From assembly GCF_023130475.1 (NCBI RefSeq), contig NZ_JAKHEX010000018.1, positions 660 to 47,745 on the forward strand: DNA of 47,086 nucleotides, written 5' to 3'. Under the pieces are notes generated by a model, which saw only the letters and a program-made list of their open reading frames with translations, was not told the origin of the DNA and made no database searches. Of this stretch, positions 8,501 through 16,294 are shown one piece after another. A program made the translations under genes and the position numbers. The stretch is from Aciditerrimonas ferrireducens. Its GTDB lineage: Bacteria > Actinomycetota > Acidimicrobiia > Acidimicrobiales > UBA8190. The stretch's first letter is position 1; every line of letters begins with the position of its first letter.

Positions 8501-9148
8501 GTGGTGGCCCTGCAGCCCTCCCTCTTCGACCCTGACCGGCCGGTCGTGCGCTCGTTGGCGGCCCGGCCGGGCGAACGGGGCGACGTCGAGGAGACCCGCC
8601 TGGACCTTGGCCAGGGCGCGTGGCTGGTCCTGGTCCGCTCCTGGGTGCTCGGCGCCGACCAGCTCTTCGGGGAGCTCCTCGACACGGTGCCCTGGCGGGC
8701 GGCCGAGCGACCCATGTACGACCGGGTGGTGGCGGTTCCCCGCCTGCTCGCCTGGTACGGGGCGAGCGACCCGCTTCCCCACCCGGCCCTGGCCGAGGCC
8801 CGGGCGGTGCTGAACGCCCGGTTCCGACCGGTCCTCGGGGAGGCGCTCCGCACGGTCGGCCTGTGCTGCTACCGAGACGGCCGGGACAGCGTGGCCTGGC
8901 ACGGCGACACCATCGGGCGGGGCGCGACCGAGGACACCGTGGTCGCCATCCTCTCCCTGGGGGCCACCCGGCGCTTCCTGCTCCGACCTCGCGGCGGAGG
9001 CGCAACGTGGCGCTTCGACCTGGCGAGCGGGGACCTCTTGGTCATGGGCGGGTCCTGCCAGCGGACGTTCGAGCACGCTGTCCCGAAGACCCAGCGACCG
9101 GTTCGCCCCCGGATCAGCGTCCAGTTCCGGCCCGTCGGGGTCCGCTGA
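8501..9148 (+). CDS. AlkB-family 2-oxoglutarate/Fe(II) dioxygenase
   Basis: 215 residues, counted from GTG 8501 (GTG 8504 is equally possible). Enzymes of this family remove alkyl groups from nucleic-acid bases by oxidation, using 2-oxoglutarate and O2. The iron ligands are visible as HxD (His134, Asp136 in WHGD) and His192 (TFEHAVP). The 2-oxoglutarate-binding arginines are Arg204 and Arg210 in RPRISVQFR. The short N-terminal QPSLF segment and CYRDGRDSVAWHGD are typical of actinobacterial AlkB homologues. The gene stands alone behind an SOS-box-like site, which fits a DNA repair role. Confidence 0.9.
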   Translation: MVALQPSLFDPDRPVVRSLAARPGERGDVEETRLDLGQGAWLVLVRSWVLGADQLFGELLDTVPWRAAERPMYDRVVAVPRLLAWYGASDPLPHPALAEARAVLNARFRPVLGEALRTVGLCCYRDGRDSVAWHGDTIGRGATEDTVVAILSLGATRRFLLRPRGGGATWRFDLASGDLLVMGGSCQRTFEHAVPKTQRPVRPRISVQFRPVGVR

Positions 9149-9202
9149 GGCGGCAGGCCGCAGGGGTGGCCGAGGGCACGAACGTGAGCGGGGACGGGCT
9201 GC

Positions 9203-9700
9203 TCAGCGGACGATCTGGCCCGAGGGCCGCAGGACGTACCAGAGCCCCCCGGCGTTGGCCAGGGCCTGGCCGCTGGTCGAGCCGGGCACCGTGTCCCCGT
9301 ACCACAGGTAGAGCGGCCAGCCGTCATAGGTGACCTGGAGCTGGCCGTTGCTCCGACGGGTGGTGCCGAGCAGCGACGCCTTGATCCCCGGGCCAGCGAT
9401 GGGTTTGGTCACCCCGCTGGGCAGCGTCAGCGGCGGCCATTCCACCGCACAGAACTGGTAGCAGACGCTGGGCTGGCCGCGGTGGTCGAGGGTGAACATG
9501 TAGAGGGTGATGCCCTTGCCGTCCACCAGGATCTTCCCGAGACCGCCGACGGTGGCGGCCTGCACCATGGCGGTCGGTCCGGGGGTGAAGCGCGGGCGGG
9601 GCGGTGGGCCTCCGGCGCAGGCGCTGGTGCCGAGCCCGAGACCGAGCAGGGCGACGACCGACCCGAGGCGTGCGACCCATCGGCGTCCCGGTCCGATCAC
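9203..9700 (-). CDS. Exported lipoprotein with secreted Y-x4-D repeats
   Basis: 165 residues from GTG 9700. The N-terminal signal (basic residues, hydrophobic segment about 14-26) ends at a possible lipobox TSAC, with Cys28 or so as lipidation site. The mature part holds the COG4315 type repeat twice: GKILVDGKGITLYMFTLD and LQVTYDGWPLYLWYGD, each a Y-x4-D-like unit, and a CYQFCAVEWPPL segment between them. Proteins of this kind are found in many actinobacteria and proteobacteria without known function. A TACCGT hexamer lies 7 bases before the GTG, so the mRNA may be leaderless. Confidence 0.82.
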   Translation of the reverse strand: MIGPGRRWVARLGSVVALLGLGLGTSACAGGPPPRPRFTPGPTAMVQAATVGGLGKILVDGKGITLYMFTLDHRGQPSVCYQFCAVEWPPLTLPSGVTKPIAGPGIKASLLGTTRRSNGQLQVTYDGWPLYLWYGDTVPGSTSGQALANAGGLWYVLRPSGQIVR

Positions 9701-9755
9701 GCCCTCGACGGTACCAGCGGCCACCCCGGGGCGGGCCAGCGGGGGCAGCCGACCC

Positions 9756-10721
9756 TCAGTGCGTCGGGACGCTGGCCGGCTCCACGACCACCAGCTGGTC
9801 GCCACCCTCGAGGACCGGGTCCTCGGTGATCCCGATGCGGACCTCATGGTCCCGGACCAGGCCGAGGACGAGGCCTTGGCGACCCGCCCGGACCTGGCTG
9901 AGCGATCGACCGACCTCCTCCGCGGCCACCGGAACCTCCCGCATGCGGTAGCCGTTGGACTCGACGAGCCGGAGCAGGACCTGTCCGGCGTGGGGCGCCT
10001 CGAGGCTCTTCGTCAGGGTCTGCACCACGAGCTCGTCGGCCGACACCTGGACCGGGACGCCGAGCTCCCGGAGGGCCTGGCAGACCGGGGCCGAGTGGGC
10101 CAGGGCTACGGTCGGCACCGCAGGAGCCGCCCGGCGCAGCAAGACGGCGGTCACGAGCACGTCGGCGTCGCTGCGGCCGGTCACGAGCAGCTCCGCGGCC
10201 CGCTCAGGGTGGGACCGGCGGACCGACTCCTCCGAGGTGGGGTCCCGGGCCAGGAGCCGGACCTCGTCGGGCAGTTCGCCGAGGGGCGCGTCGCTCACGA
10301 CGATCACCCGCCGACCAGCCCGGGAGAGGGCCGAGGCCACCTGGGGCACGACCGGGTCGCCGCCGTAGATCACGACCTCCTCACCGCTGGGTTCAGGACG
10401 GACCACGGTGAGGAGCCTACGCAGGTGGGTGGCGGCCACAGCGCCAGCGAAGAGGGCGAAGGCCGACGCGAAGAGGGGGATGGTGGTCAGCATGACCAGC
10501 GAGGCGATGGCCCGGCCCACGGCGTTCTTCGGCGTCACGTCGCCGTAGCCCACGGTGGTGGCCGTGGTGATGGCCCAGTAGACGGCCGTGCCGAAGGAGA
10601 CGTGCTGGGTGGCGGCGAACCCGGCGGCACCGCCCAGCAGGCAGACCACCCCGACCAGCACCAGGCGGATGGCCTGGGAGCGCTTGAGCTTCGAGACCAG
10701 CAGGGCGAGGATGGCCGGCAC
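9756..10721 (-). CDS. Two-membrane-segment potassium channel with RCK (TrkA-N/TrkA-C) domains
   Basis: About 321 residues from GTG 10721; the start is uncertain because the frame stays open further upstream. Membrane segment 1 (about 18-37), pore helix and selectivity filter TVGYGD (56-61), then membrane segment 2 (about 72-95) form a KcsA/MthK-like pore. A cytosolic RCK domain follows (VVIYGGDPVVPQVASAL; the glycine pattern is partly degenerate) and a C-terminal TrkA-C domain ends near GGDQLVVVEP. This predicts a gated K+ channel of the inner membrane. It is divergent from the BadH-like SDR gene. Confidence 0.88.
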   Translation of the reverse strand: MPAILALLVSKLKRSQAIRLVLVGVVCLLGGAAGFAATQHVSFGTAVYWAITTATTVGYGDVTPKNAVGRAIASLVMLTTIPLFASAFALFAGAVAATHLRRLLTVVRPEPSGEEVVIYGGDPVVPQVASALSRAGRRVIVVSDAPLGELPDEVRLLARDPTSEESVRRSHPERAAELLVTGRSDADVLVTAVLLRRAAPAVPTVALAHSAPVCQALRELGVPVQVSADELVVQTLTKSLEAPHAGQVLLRLVESNGYRMREVPVAAEEVGRSLSQVRAGRQGLVLGLVRDHEVRIGITEDPVLEGGDQLVVVEPASVPTH

Positions 10722-10885
10722 CGGGAGCAGCTTGCCACCTGGGACGGGGCCCGGGGCTGCTGCTCGGGACGTCGCCCGTTCCCGTTCCCGTCCCCCTCTC
10801 CCGCCCGCTACCGTGCTTCGGGACCCCGGGGCAGCCGGCCGCACGTCGGGCAGCGAGCCGGAGCGGGCGAGACGTGGGGGTGGAC

Positions 10886-11647
10886 ATGGAGCACGACGAA
10901 GGCGCGCAGATGGCGGCAACCGGCGGCACCGTAGTGGTGACGGGCGCGGCCTCGGGCATCGGTCGGGCCACGGCCCTGCTCCTCGCCCAGCGCTACCCGG
11001 CGGTCCTCGCCGCTGACCTCGACGAGGCGGGCCTCGAGCGCCTGGCGGCCGAGGCGCCCGGCCAGATTGCGACGGCGCACCTCGACGTCACGGACGAGAG
11101 CGCGGGCTCGCGCCTGGCCGCCCGCCTGGACGAGGACCTCCCGCCCCTGTGGGCCGTGGTCCACTGCGCCGGCTGGGACGAGACCCGGCCCTTCGTCGAC
11201 ACCGACCCGGCCTTCTGGGCGAAGGTCGTGGCCATCAACTACCTGGGCGTAGTCCGGATCACCCACGCCCTGCTGCCCCGCCTTCTGGCCCAGCGGGCCG
11301 GCCGGGTGGTGGCGGTGGCCAGCGACGCCGGTCGGGTGGGCTCCAGCGGCGAGACGGTGTACGCCGGGGCGAAGGGCGGGGTGATCGCCTTCATGAAGTC
11401 CGTGGCCCGCGAGACGGCCCGGGCCCAGGTGACGGCCAACACGGTCTGTCCGGGCCCGACGGACACCCCACTCTTCCGCCGCCAGCCCGAGCGCCTCCAA
11501 GAAGCCTTGGCGCGGGCGGTGCCCATGGGCCGGCTGGGCCAGCCCGAGGACGTGGCCGCCGCCGTGGCCTTCTTCTGCGCGCCCGAGGCCGGCTACGTGA
11601 CCGGTCAGGTCCTCTCGGTCAGCGGCGGTCTGACCATGGCCGGGTGA
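10886..11647 (+). CDS. Short-chain dehydrogenase resembling 2-hydroxycyclohexanecarboxyl-CoA dehydrogenase (BadH-like)
   Basis: 253 residues from ATG 10886; GTG 10874 would add four. The NAD(P) motif is TGAASGIG (19-26), and the catalytic residues are Ser146, Tyr159 and Lys163 in ASDAGRVGSSGETVYAGAK, a segment very like BadH and related hydroxyacyl-CoA dehydrogenases. The C-terminal GQVLSVSGGLTMAG is standard for the class. It is followed after 57 bases by a broken enoyl-CoA hydratase gene, so the pair probably served beta-oxidation-like degradation of an alicyclic or aromatic acyl-CoA. The precise substrate is inferred only from similarity. Confidence 0.85.
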   Translation: MEHDEGAQMAATGGTVVVTGAASGIGRATALLLAQRYPAVLAADLDEAGLERLAAEAPGQIATAHLDVTDESAGSRLAARLDEDLPPLWAVVHCAGWDETRPFVDTDPAFWAKVVAINYLGVVRITHALLPRLLAQRAGRVVAVASDAGRVGSSGETVYAGAKGGVIAFMKSVARETARAQVTANTVCPGPTDTPLFRRQPERLQEALARAVPMGRLGQPEDVAAAVAFFCAPEAGYVTGQVLSVSGGLTMAG

Positions 11648-11704
11648 GCCAACCCACCCCAGCCGACCAGCCCGACCCTGGGCCGAGCACAGCAGGAGGC
11701 AGCC

Positions 11705-12443
11705 ATGCGGTTCGCGGACTACCAGTACGTGCGTTTCGAGGAGAAAGGGCAGGGCGTCGTGGTCATGACCCTCAATCGGCCCGAACGCCTGAACGCCACC
11801 CACGAGCCCATGCACCAGGAGCTGATCCGGGTCTGGCGGGACGTCCACCCTCGCCATGATCAGCCGGATGACCGAGGACTACCGAGCAGTCATGACCATG
11901 CTCGAGGAGACCCAGGACCTCGTCTCCGAGATGCTCCGCTGCGACACGCCCATCGTCTCGGCCATCAACGGGCCGGCCGTCGGCGCCGGCCTCGTCGTGG
12001 CCCTGCTGGCCGACATCTCCATCGCCGCGCAGGGCGTCCGCCTGACCGACGGGCATCTTCGCCTGGGTGTCGTCGCCGGGGACCACGCTGCCATCCTTTG
12101 GCCCCTGCTCTGCGGCATGGCCAAGGCCAAGGACCTCCTGCTCACGTCCGACTTCATCGACGCTGAGGAGGCGGCGCGCGTGGGCCTGGTGAGCCGCTGC
12201 GTGCCCGCCGACCGACTGATGGACGAGGCCCTCGCCGTTGCGTCCCAACTGGCCCGAGGACCCCAAGCCGCCCTCCGGCTCACCAAACGGGCTCTGAACA
12301 ACTGGCTGCGGCTTGCCGGCCCGATCTTCGACGCCTCGGCCGCCTACGAGATGCTCACCTTCCTCGGGCCCGACGCCAAGGAAGGCGTCCAGGCCCTCCA
12401 GGAGCATCGTCCACCCCGGTTCCCCAGCGCGCCTGCCTCCTGA
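11705..12443 (+). pseudogene. Enoyl-CoA hydratase/isomerase with internal deletion and frameshift
   Basis: The gene starts at ATG 11705 behind GGAGG with MRFADYQYVRFEE and the crotonase motif LNRPERLNA. It is in frame up to about 11850 (IRVWRDV). The rest of the fold (AMISRMTEDYRAVMTML, TPIVSAINGPAVGAG, the ALLADISIAA segment) continues in another frame from about 11853 to 12443. Compared with the crotonase fold, some 20-25 codons are missing at the joint. These should include the first oxyanion-hole loop (usually A-F-x-A-G-x-D). The product would be inactive unless the sequence is in error. It belongs with the BadH-like SDR upstream. Confidence 0.8.
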
Positions 12444-12466
12444 GGCCAACGGGGCTGGACGCGACA

Positions 12467-12502
12467 GGCGGTGCCGGCCCTCGGACGCACCGGCACCGCC
12501 TC
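12467..12502. terminator. Hairpin between convergent hydratase and lsr2 genes
   Basis: AGGCGGTGCCGG and CCGGCACCGCCT form a perfect 12-bp stem with a 12-base loop between two convergent genes. It probably terminates transcription from one or both sides; there is no T-run. Confidence 0.55.
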
Positions 12503-12521
12503 GTCCGTGCGAGCCCGATCG

Positions 12522-12881
12522 TCAGGGGCGACCGGCGTCGATCCACTCCTGCACGCGGGCGTCGGAGATCCTCCGCGCCGTTGGCATGTCGGCCCAGGCC
12601 CGGAACCGTTCCTTCTCCTCGGCGTCCAGTTGCGAGAAGAGCGTCTTCGCCGATCGCCGTCCACTGGTCGCCCGACTCCCCTGAGGGGCCCGTCGCCGGC
12701 TCCCGCGACCGGTCGGGCGGGCGTGCTCCACGTAGACCGCCAAGGCCTTGCGCAGTGCCGCGGCGTTCTTCTTGCTCAAGTCGATCTCGTAGGTCTTGCC
12801 GTCGAGACCGAAGACGACCGTCTCCTCTGCTTCGCTCCCGTCAATGTCATCCGTCAGCTGCGTCACGACCGTTTTTGCCAT
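12522..12881 (-). CDS. lsr2: Lsr2-family nucleoid-associated protein
   Basis: 119 residues. Lsr2 is the actinobacterial H-NS counterpart, bridging AT-rich DNA and silencing foreign genes. The N-terminal dimerisation domain is clear: MAKTVVTQLTDDIDGSEA, then TVVFGLDGKTYEIDLS and NAAALRKAL (about 1-60). A basic linker (about 62-80) follows. The C-terminal part (FRAWADMPTARRISDARVQEW) holds a helix-loop like the DNA-binding domain but lacks the usual RGR AT-hook, so binding may differ. TATGCT lies exactly six bases before the ATG, suggesting a leaderless mRNA. Confidence 0.88.
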   Translation of the reverse strand: MAKTVVTQLTDDIDGSEAEETVVFGLDGKTYEIDLSKKNAAALRKALAVYVEHARPTGRGSRRRAPQGSRATSGRRSAKTLFSQLDAEEKERFRAWADMPTARRISDARVQEWIDAGRP

Positions 12882-12887
12882 GGCCGC

Positions 12888-12893
12888 AGCATA
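12888..12893 (-). promoter_or_regulatory. -10 hexamer of lsr2 (leaderless type)
   Basis: TATGCT on the minus strand, separated from the lsr2 ATG by GCGGCC. A start of transcription at the A of ATG would follow. No good -35 is visible at 17-18 bases. Confidence 0.45.
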
Positions 12894-12970
12894 GCGCGAA
12901 AACTGATTGGCCCACTCCAAATGAACAGCCAAGCGCCGAGCCCCGGGTGTGATGCGGTTCGACACCACCC

Positions 12971-13354
12971 TCAGCCCTCCCCTTCACCGGGCTCGACGGC
13001 ACCCTCTCGATACCGGATCCAACCGGCAACGAGGGCCAGGCACGGTAGGGCCAGGGCCAGGGCCACGGCGAAGGGCCAAAGAGCGGCTCTCGCCGTAACC
13101 GCTCCCACGTAGGCGCCGGCGGCCGTCACAGCGGTGACCCGCCCGACGAACGCCTGGATCCGCAAACGCCGGGTTCGCTGGCGCTCGTCGGGCTGCCCCC
13201 GCAGCAGAGCACCGAGGTCGTCGTCCCTCCGAGCCAGGCGAACAGAGCCAAAGGCGATGACGAGGACGATCGGCCCGATGGCGAGCAGTGCCGTCCAGCC
13301 GTTCGTCGCAGCAACGGCCATCGCGATGGCCATGCCGCCCACCAGCATGACCAC
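12971..13354 (-). CDS. Four-helix membrane protein, partner of the HTH regulator
   Basis: 127 residues; ATG 13354 is used, with in-frame GTG 13360 possible. Hydrophobic segments lie at about 1-17, 20-40, 73-90 and 92-112, with a charged loop (RRDDDLGALLRGQPDERQRTRR) between the second and third. It follows the HTH gene by about 14 bases. Small membrane proteins of this layout next to a Cro/CI-type regulator are a widespread pairing in Gram-positive bacteria; the function is unknown. Its small size and lack of motifs do not allow a better name. Confidence 0.7.
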   Translation of the reverse strand: MVMLVGGMAIAMAVAATNGWTALLAIGPIVLVIAFGSVRLARRDDDLGALLRGQPDERQRTRRLRIQAFVGRVTAVTAAGAYVGAVTARAALWPFAVALALALPCLALVAGWIRYREGAVEPGEGEG

Positions 13355-13368
13355 CGACGCCCCGAGCC

Positions 13369-13578
13369 TCAGGAGGATCGCTTCGACTCATCCATGTCGA
13401 ACATGGCGTCGACGGTCGATCCGAAGAACCGCGCGATCCGAAACGCCAGCGGCAACGACGGCAGGTAGCGGCCACGCTCGATCGAGATGACGGTTTGCCG
13501 GGAAACGCCGAGGGCCTCGGCCAGGTCGGCCTGGGAGAGGCCTCGGGCCAGCCGTGCCTCCCGGACCCGGTTCCGCAC
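13369..13578 (-). CDS. Small Cro/CI (XRE) family HTH regulator
   Basis: 69 residues, almost only a helix-turn-helix domain: ARGLSQADLAEALGVSRQTVISIERGRYLPS (about 11-41) is the classical HTH_3 pattern, with the recognition helix at SRQTVISIE. The C-terminal part (FRIARFFGSTVDAMFDMDE) fits the YozG/YgzD-type regulators that pair with small membrane proteins, as here. GTG 13578 lies six bases after a TAGCTT -10 box, and twin palindromes overlap the promoter, so autorepression and a leaderless mRNA are likely. Confidence 0.88.
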   Translation of the reverse strand: MRNRVREARLARGLSQADLAEALGVSRQTVISIERGRYLPSLPLAFRIARFFGSTVDAMFDMDESKRSS

Positions 13579-13581
13579 GGT

Positions 13582-13624
13582 GTCAAGCTATCTTGACGCA
13601 TCCGTGATGTCAAGCGACCTTGAC
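13582..13624 (-). promoter_or_regulatory. Leaderless promoter with twin operators of the HTH gene
   Basis: Two perfect inverted repeats GTCAAG-CTAT-CTTGAC (13582-13597) and GTCAAG-CGAC-CTTGAC (13609-13624) are spaced 27 bp centre to centre. On the minus strand they contain a TTGACA -35 (13608-13613), a 17-base spacer and a TAGCTT -10 (13585-13590). The GTG start follows six bases after the -10. The operators thus cover both promoter boxes. Confidence 0.75.
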
Positions 13625-13702
13625 CTTCGTCAGGCTCGGTGAACCGCTCCGGACCCCCGTGCTCGACACGGTCGCTGCTGGGTCGACGCCCGGCTCTGGA
13701 CG

Positions 13703-13775
13703 TGGGCGCTGCCGGACTCGAACCGACGACCTGCTGGTTGTAAGCCAGCTGCTCTCCCAGCTGAGCTAAGCGCCC
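13703..13775 (-). tRNA. tRNA-Val (anticodon UAC)
   Basis: The minus strand folds as a complete tRNA: acceptor GGGCGCT/AGCGCCC, D-arm GCTCAGCTGGGAGAGC, anticodon stem GCTGG/CCAGC around loop CTTACAA with anticodon TAC, T-arm with GGTTCGAGTCC, and discriminator A. CCA is not encoded. It reads GUA valine codons. Confidence 0.95.
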
Positions 13776-13862
13776 GAGACTCCTCCCCCGACCCTACTCG
13801 TCGCCCAGCGAGCCGCGAGGGGGCGTCGGGCGCATCCCGTTCTGCTGGGCCACCATGGCTCG

Positions 13863-14578
13863 GTGCGCGTGGACGACCTTCGATCGATCCGACTGACCGG
13901 GACCACCGTGGTGGTCACCGGAGCGACCAGCGGCCTCGGCCTGGCCATGGCCGACGCCCTTCTCGAGGCCGGGGCCACCGTCTGGTTCGCGGCCCGGCCC
14001 ACCCCCCGGCTCGAGGCGACCGTGGCCGAACGGGCAGCGGCCGGGAAGCCGGCCCGGGCCCTGGCGATGGACGTCCGTGACCCCAGGGCCGTCGAGCGCG
14101 CTGCGGAGCTCGCCTGGGACCGAGGGCCAGTGCATCTCGTGGTGAACAACGCCGGGCTTGGCATGCGGGTGGTCAACCCCCGGTTCTTCGAGGCGCCGAT
14201 GCCGTTCTTCGCGGTGACCCCCGAGGCGTTCGGCGACGTGGTGGCCACCAACCTGACCGGCTACTTCCTCGTGGGTCGGGCCTTCGCTCGACGCTTCGTC
14301 GAAGCGGGCGGAGGACGGCTGGTGAACGTCACCATGAACCACGAGACCATGGTCCGCCGGGGCTTCGTCCCCTATGGCCCAGCTCGCGCCGGCGCCGAGG
14401 CCCTCAGCCGCATCATGACCGAGGACCTTCGTCCCTTCGGCGTGACCGTCAACCAGCTCCTCCCCGGCGGAGCGACGGCGACCGGCATGATCCGGCCGCC
14501 GAGGGCCTGACCGGCCTGCGCATCGTCGCCAAGGACTTCGAGGCGTTCCTCGCCGAGCGGGAGCCAGCCGGATCCTGA
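13863..14578 (+). pseudogene. Short-chain dehydrogenase with loss near its C-terminus
   Basis: GTG 13863 opens an SDR with TGATSGLG (about 18-25), NNAG and a long substrate loop. The frame carries on through FGVTVNQLLPGGATATGMI and then meets TGA at 14508-14510. The usual C-terminal segment (EGLTGLRIVAKDFEAFLAE, ending at TGA 14576-14578) is directly downstream in another frame. About 30 codons seem to be missing between the two. The usual catalytic Tyr position reads YGPARAGAE here, with Arg in place of Lys in the YxxxK motif, so activity was doubtful even before the break. The gene converges on the 14627 gene. Confidence 0.7.
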
Positions 14579-14626
14579 CCTCGGCCGGCTCCCTGCCGGG
14601 GCGGCCCCCGGTCTCCTGCCGGGGCG

Positions 14627-14911
14627 TCAGCCCTCGTCGGCGGTGCCGCCCAAGTGCCAGCCCCCACAGAGCTCGCACGGGTAGGCCACCGGGTCGTGGC
14701 CGTAAGCCAAACGGACCTGGAGGGCGAACCGGTTGGCTTCGGCCTCGCTCGGGAACCGAACCTTGGGCTGACCGTCGGCCCGCCAGTGGCTGAGCTGGCT
14801 GCGTCGGAGCCGATCGGGGTCCTGCCCGAGCGGGCCAGGTCGCCTACCCCGGCGACCCCGAGGGACCGGCCGAGCGTCGCCGCCCCGGGCGCCTCTCCGG
14901 CGGGGGCTCAT
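14627..14911 (-). CDS. Small protein with CxxC-x-WH motif
   Basis: 94 residues from ATG 14911, which overlaps the stop of the upstream inositol monophosphatase-family gene (ATGA). The N-terminal half is basic and low in complexity. The C-terminal half (KVRFPSEAEANRFALQVR then YPCELCGGWHLGG) resembles a family of small actinobacterial proteins with a Cys-x2-Cys-x2-Trp-His ending, possibly a metal site. The function is unknown. The second half is better supported than the start. Confidence 0.6.
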   Translation of the reverse strand: MSPRRRGARGGDARPVPRGRRGRRPGPLGQDPDRLRRSQLSHWRADGQPKVRFPSEAEANRFALQVRLAYGHDPVAYPCELCGGWHLGGTADEG

Positions 14912-15645
14912 GGCAATCCGAGGGCCCGCCCGAGGGCTCCTCGCAATGGACCCGACGCTGCGCAGCACACTGGCCGCCGGGCCCCGGGCTCCAAGGTCAC
15001 GGTGGTCTCCCAGGGCGGCACGGCTGCCCCGGCCTCGGCGCAGACGAGGAGGCCACCGAGGTAGTCCCAGGGGGCCAGGGGGTGCCGGGCGTCGGCCACG
15101 AAGGCGTCGAGCCGTCCGTCGGCCACCGCGCAGAGCTCCAGGGCGGCGGCGCCGAGCGCCCGGAACTGGCCCCAGCCCACGGGCTGAGCGGGCCAACCAG
15201 AGACGGCCACGATCGCCCCGGTCAACCCGTCGCTGCCGGAGGGCTGGATCGGCTGACCGTCCCGGAAGGCGCCCGCTCCCCGGAGGGCCTGGTAGCGCTC
15301 GCCGGTGGCCTGGTTCACCACCAAGGCGGCTCGGGGCCCTTCCCCGTCGACCGCGCAGAGGCTGGTCGCGTACCAGGGCAGGCGTCGGGAGGCGTTCGTG
15401 GACCCGTCGACCGGGTCGACGACCACGGTCAGCTCGGCCTCCGGGCGGTGCCGACCGCTCTCCTCGGAGAGCACCCCGACCCCGGCCGCGTCCAGGACCT
15501 CGAGCACCGCAGCGTCAGCCACCAGGTCCAGGCCGTACTGGCCGGGCCGCTTCCCGGGTGCCGACCAGTCCTCGAGGCGGCCCAGGGCCTCGGCCACGGC
15601 GTCGGCGGCCTGGGCCAAGAGCCCGAGCAGCTCGTCGTCGCCCAC
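14908..15645 (-). CDS. Inositol monophosphatase-family phosphatase
   Basis: 245 residues from GTG 15645, with AGGGT as ribosome binding site. Members are Mg2+/Li+-sensitive phosphatases acting on inositol phosphate, fructose 1,6-bisphosphate, histidinol phosphate or PAP. The metal-binding motifs are all visible: LSEESG (Glu61/62), DPVDGSTN (Asp77, Asp80) and WDYLGG (Trp193, Asp194). The closing part is typical of the family. It is translationally coupled to the small CxxC protein downstream and divergent from the 15712 gene. Which substrate it uses cannot be told from the sequence. Confidence 0.88.
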   Translation of the reverse strand: MGDDELLGLLAQAADAVAEALGRLEDWSAPGKRPGQYGLDLVADAAVLEVLDAAGVGVLSEESGRHRPEAELTVVVDPVDGSTNASRRLPWYATSLCAVDGEGPRAALVVNQATGERYQALRGAGAFRDGQPIQPSGSDGLTGAIVAVSGWPAQPVGWGQFRALGAAALELCAVADGRLDAFVADARHPLAPWDYLGGLLVCAEAGAAVPPWETTVTLEPGARRPVCCAASGPLRGALGRALGLP

Positions 15646-15711
15646 CTCGGCGACCCTAGCGGGCCGCCCGAGTGCTGGCGGGCCGGGGGAGCCGTTAGGC
15701 TCGGGCGCACT

Positions 15712-16272
15712 GTGGCCGTCATCGACGTCGCCGGATACGTGGCCGACCTGAAGGACCACTCGGTCGACCACGGGTTCCATGTCCACGACGAACGACACTT
15801 CGTCGAGACCTACTCGCTCCGTCAGATGTGGGAGGTGGACCTGCACCCCGAGGAGGGCTGCGGCGGGCCCCTGGACCTCCACCTGGCCCTGGAGGTCGAA
15901 CCGAGGACCCTCCTCTCCTTCGAGGACGCCGTGGTCGACCTGCCGGAGGACCAGGAGCCGCCCGACGAGTTCCACTTCCCCCTGACCTTCACCTGGGGCC
16001 TGCCGCCCCTTCCCCAGGGGCCCGACCTCCTCCGCCTCACCATGGACCTGGCCGGGGTCGGGGGTATCGAGCTGCCCCTCGAGGTCTCGGCCATCGACTC
16101 CTTCCCCTCGGCGACCGACGCCCCCGAGCGCCGCTTGTCGATCGTGGCCCGCTACCCGGTTTCGCTGGCCAAGGTCCTCATGGGCGAGGAGCTCCTCTGC
16201 GACGTCTTCGACCGCTGCCTGGCGGTCAGCCAGTACCTCCTCAAGCAGGCACCGGCATGGCTCGCCGACTGA
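15712..16272 (+). CDS. Conserved-looking protein of unknown function
   Basis: 186 residues from GTG 15712. The product is acidic and without signal peptide or membrane segments. It contains alternating hydrophobic stretches such as LDLHLALEVEPRTLLSF, FHFPLTFTWGLPP and IELPLEVSAIDSF, which suggest an all-beta fold. I do not recognise a family. A TAGGCT hexamer 10 bases before the GTG suggests a very short leader. It is divergent from the inositol monophosphatase-family gene and followed by a lipoprotein gene after 22 bases, so the two may be cotranscribed. Confidence 0.75.
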   Translation: MAVIDVAGYVADLKDHSVDHGFHVHDERHFVETYSLRQMWEVDLHPEEGCGGPLDLHLALEVEPRTLLSFEDAVVDLPEDQEPPDEFHFPLTFTWGLPPLPQGPDLLRLTMDLAGVGGIELPLEVSAIDSFPSATDAPERRLSIVARYPVSLAKVLMGEELLCDVFDRCLAVSQYLLKQAPAWLAD

Positions 16273-16294
16273 CCTGGGGGAGCCGGGGGCACCC

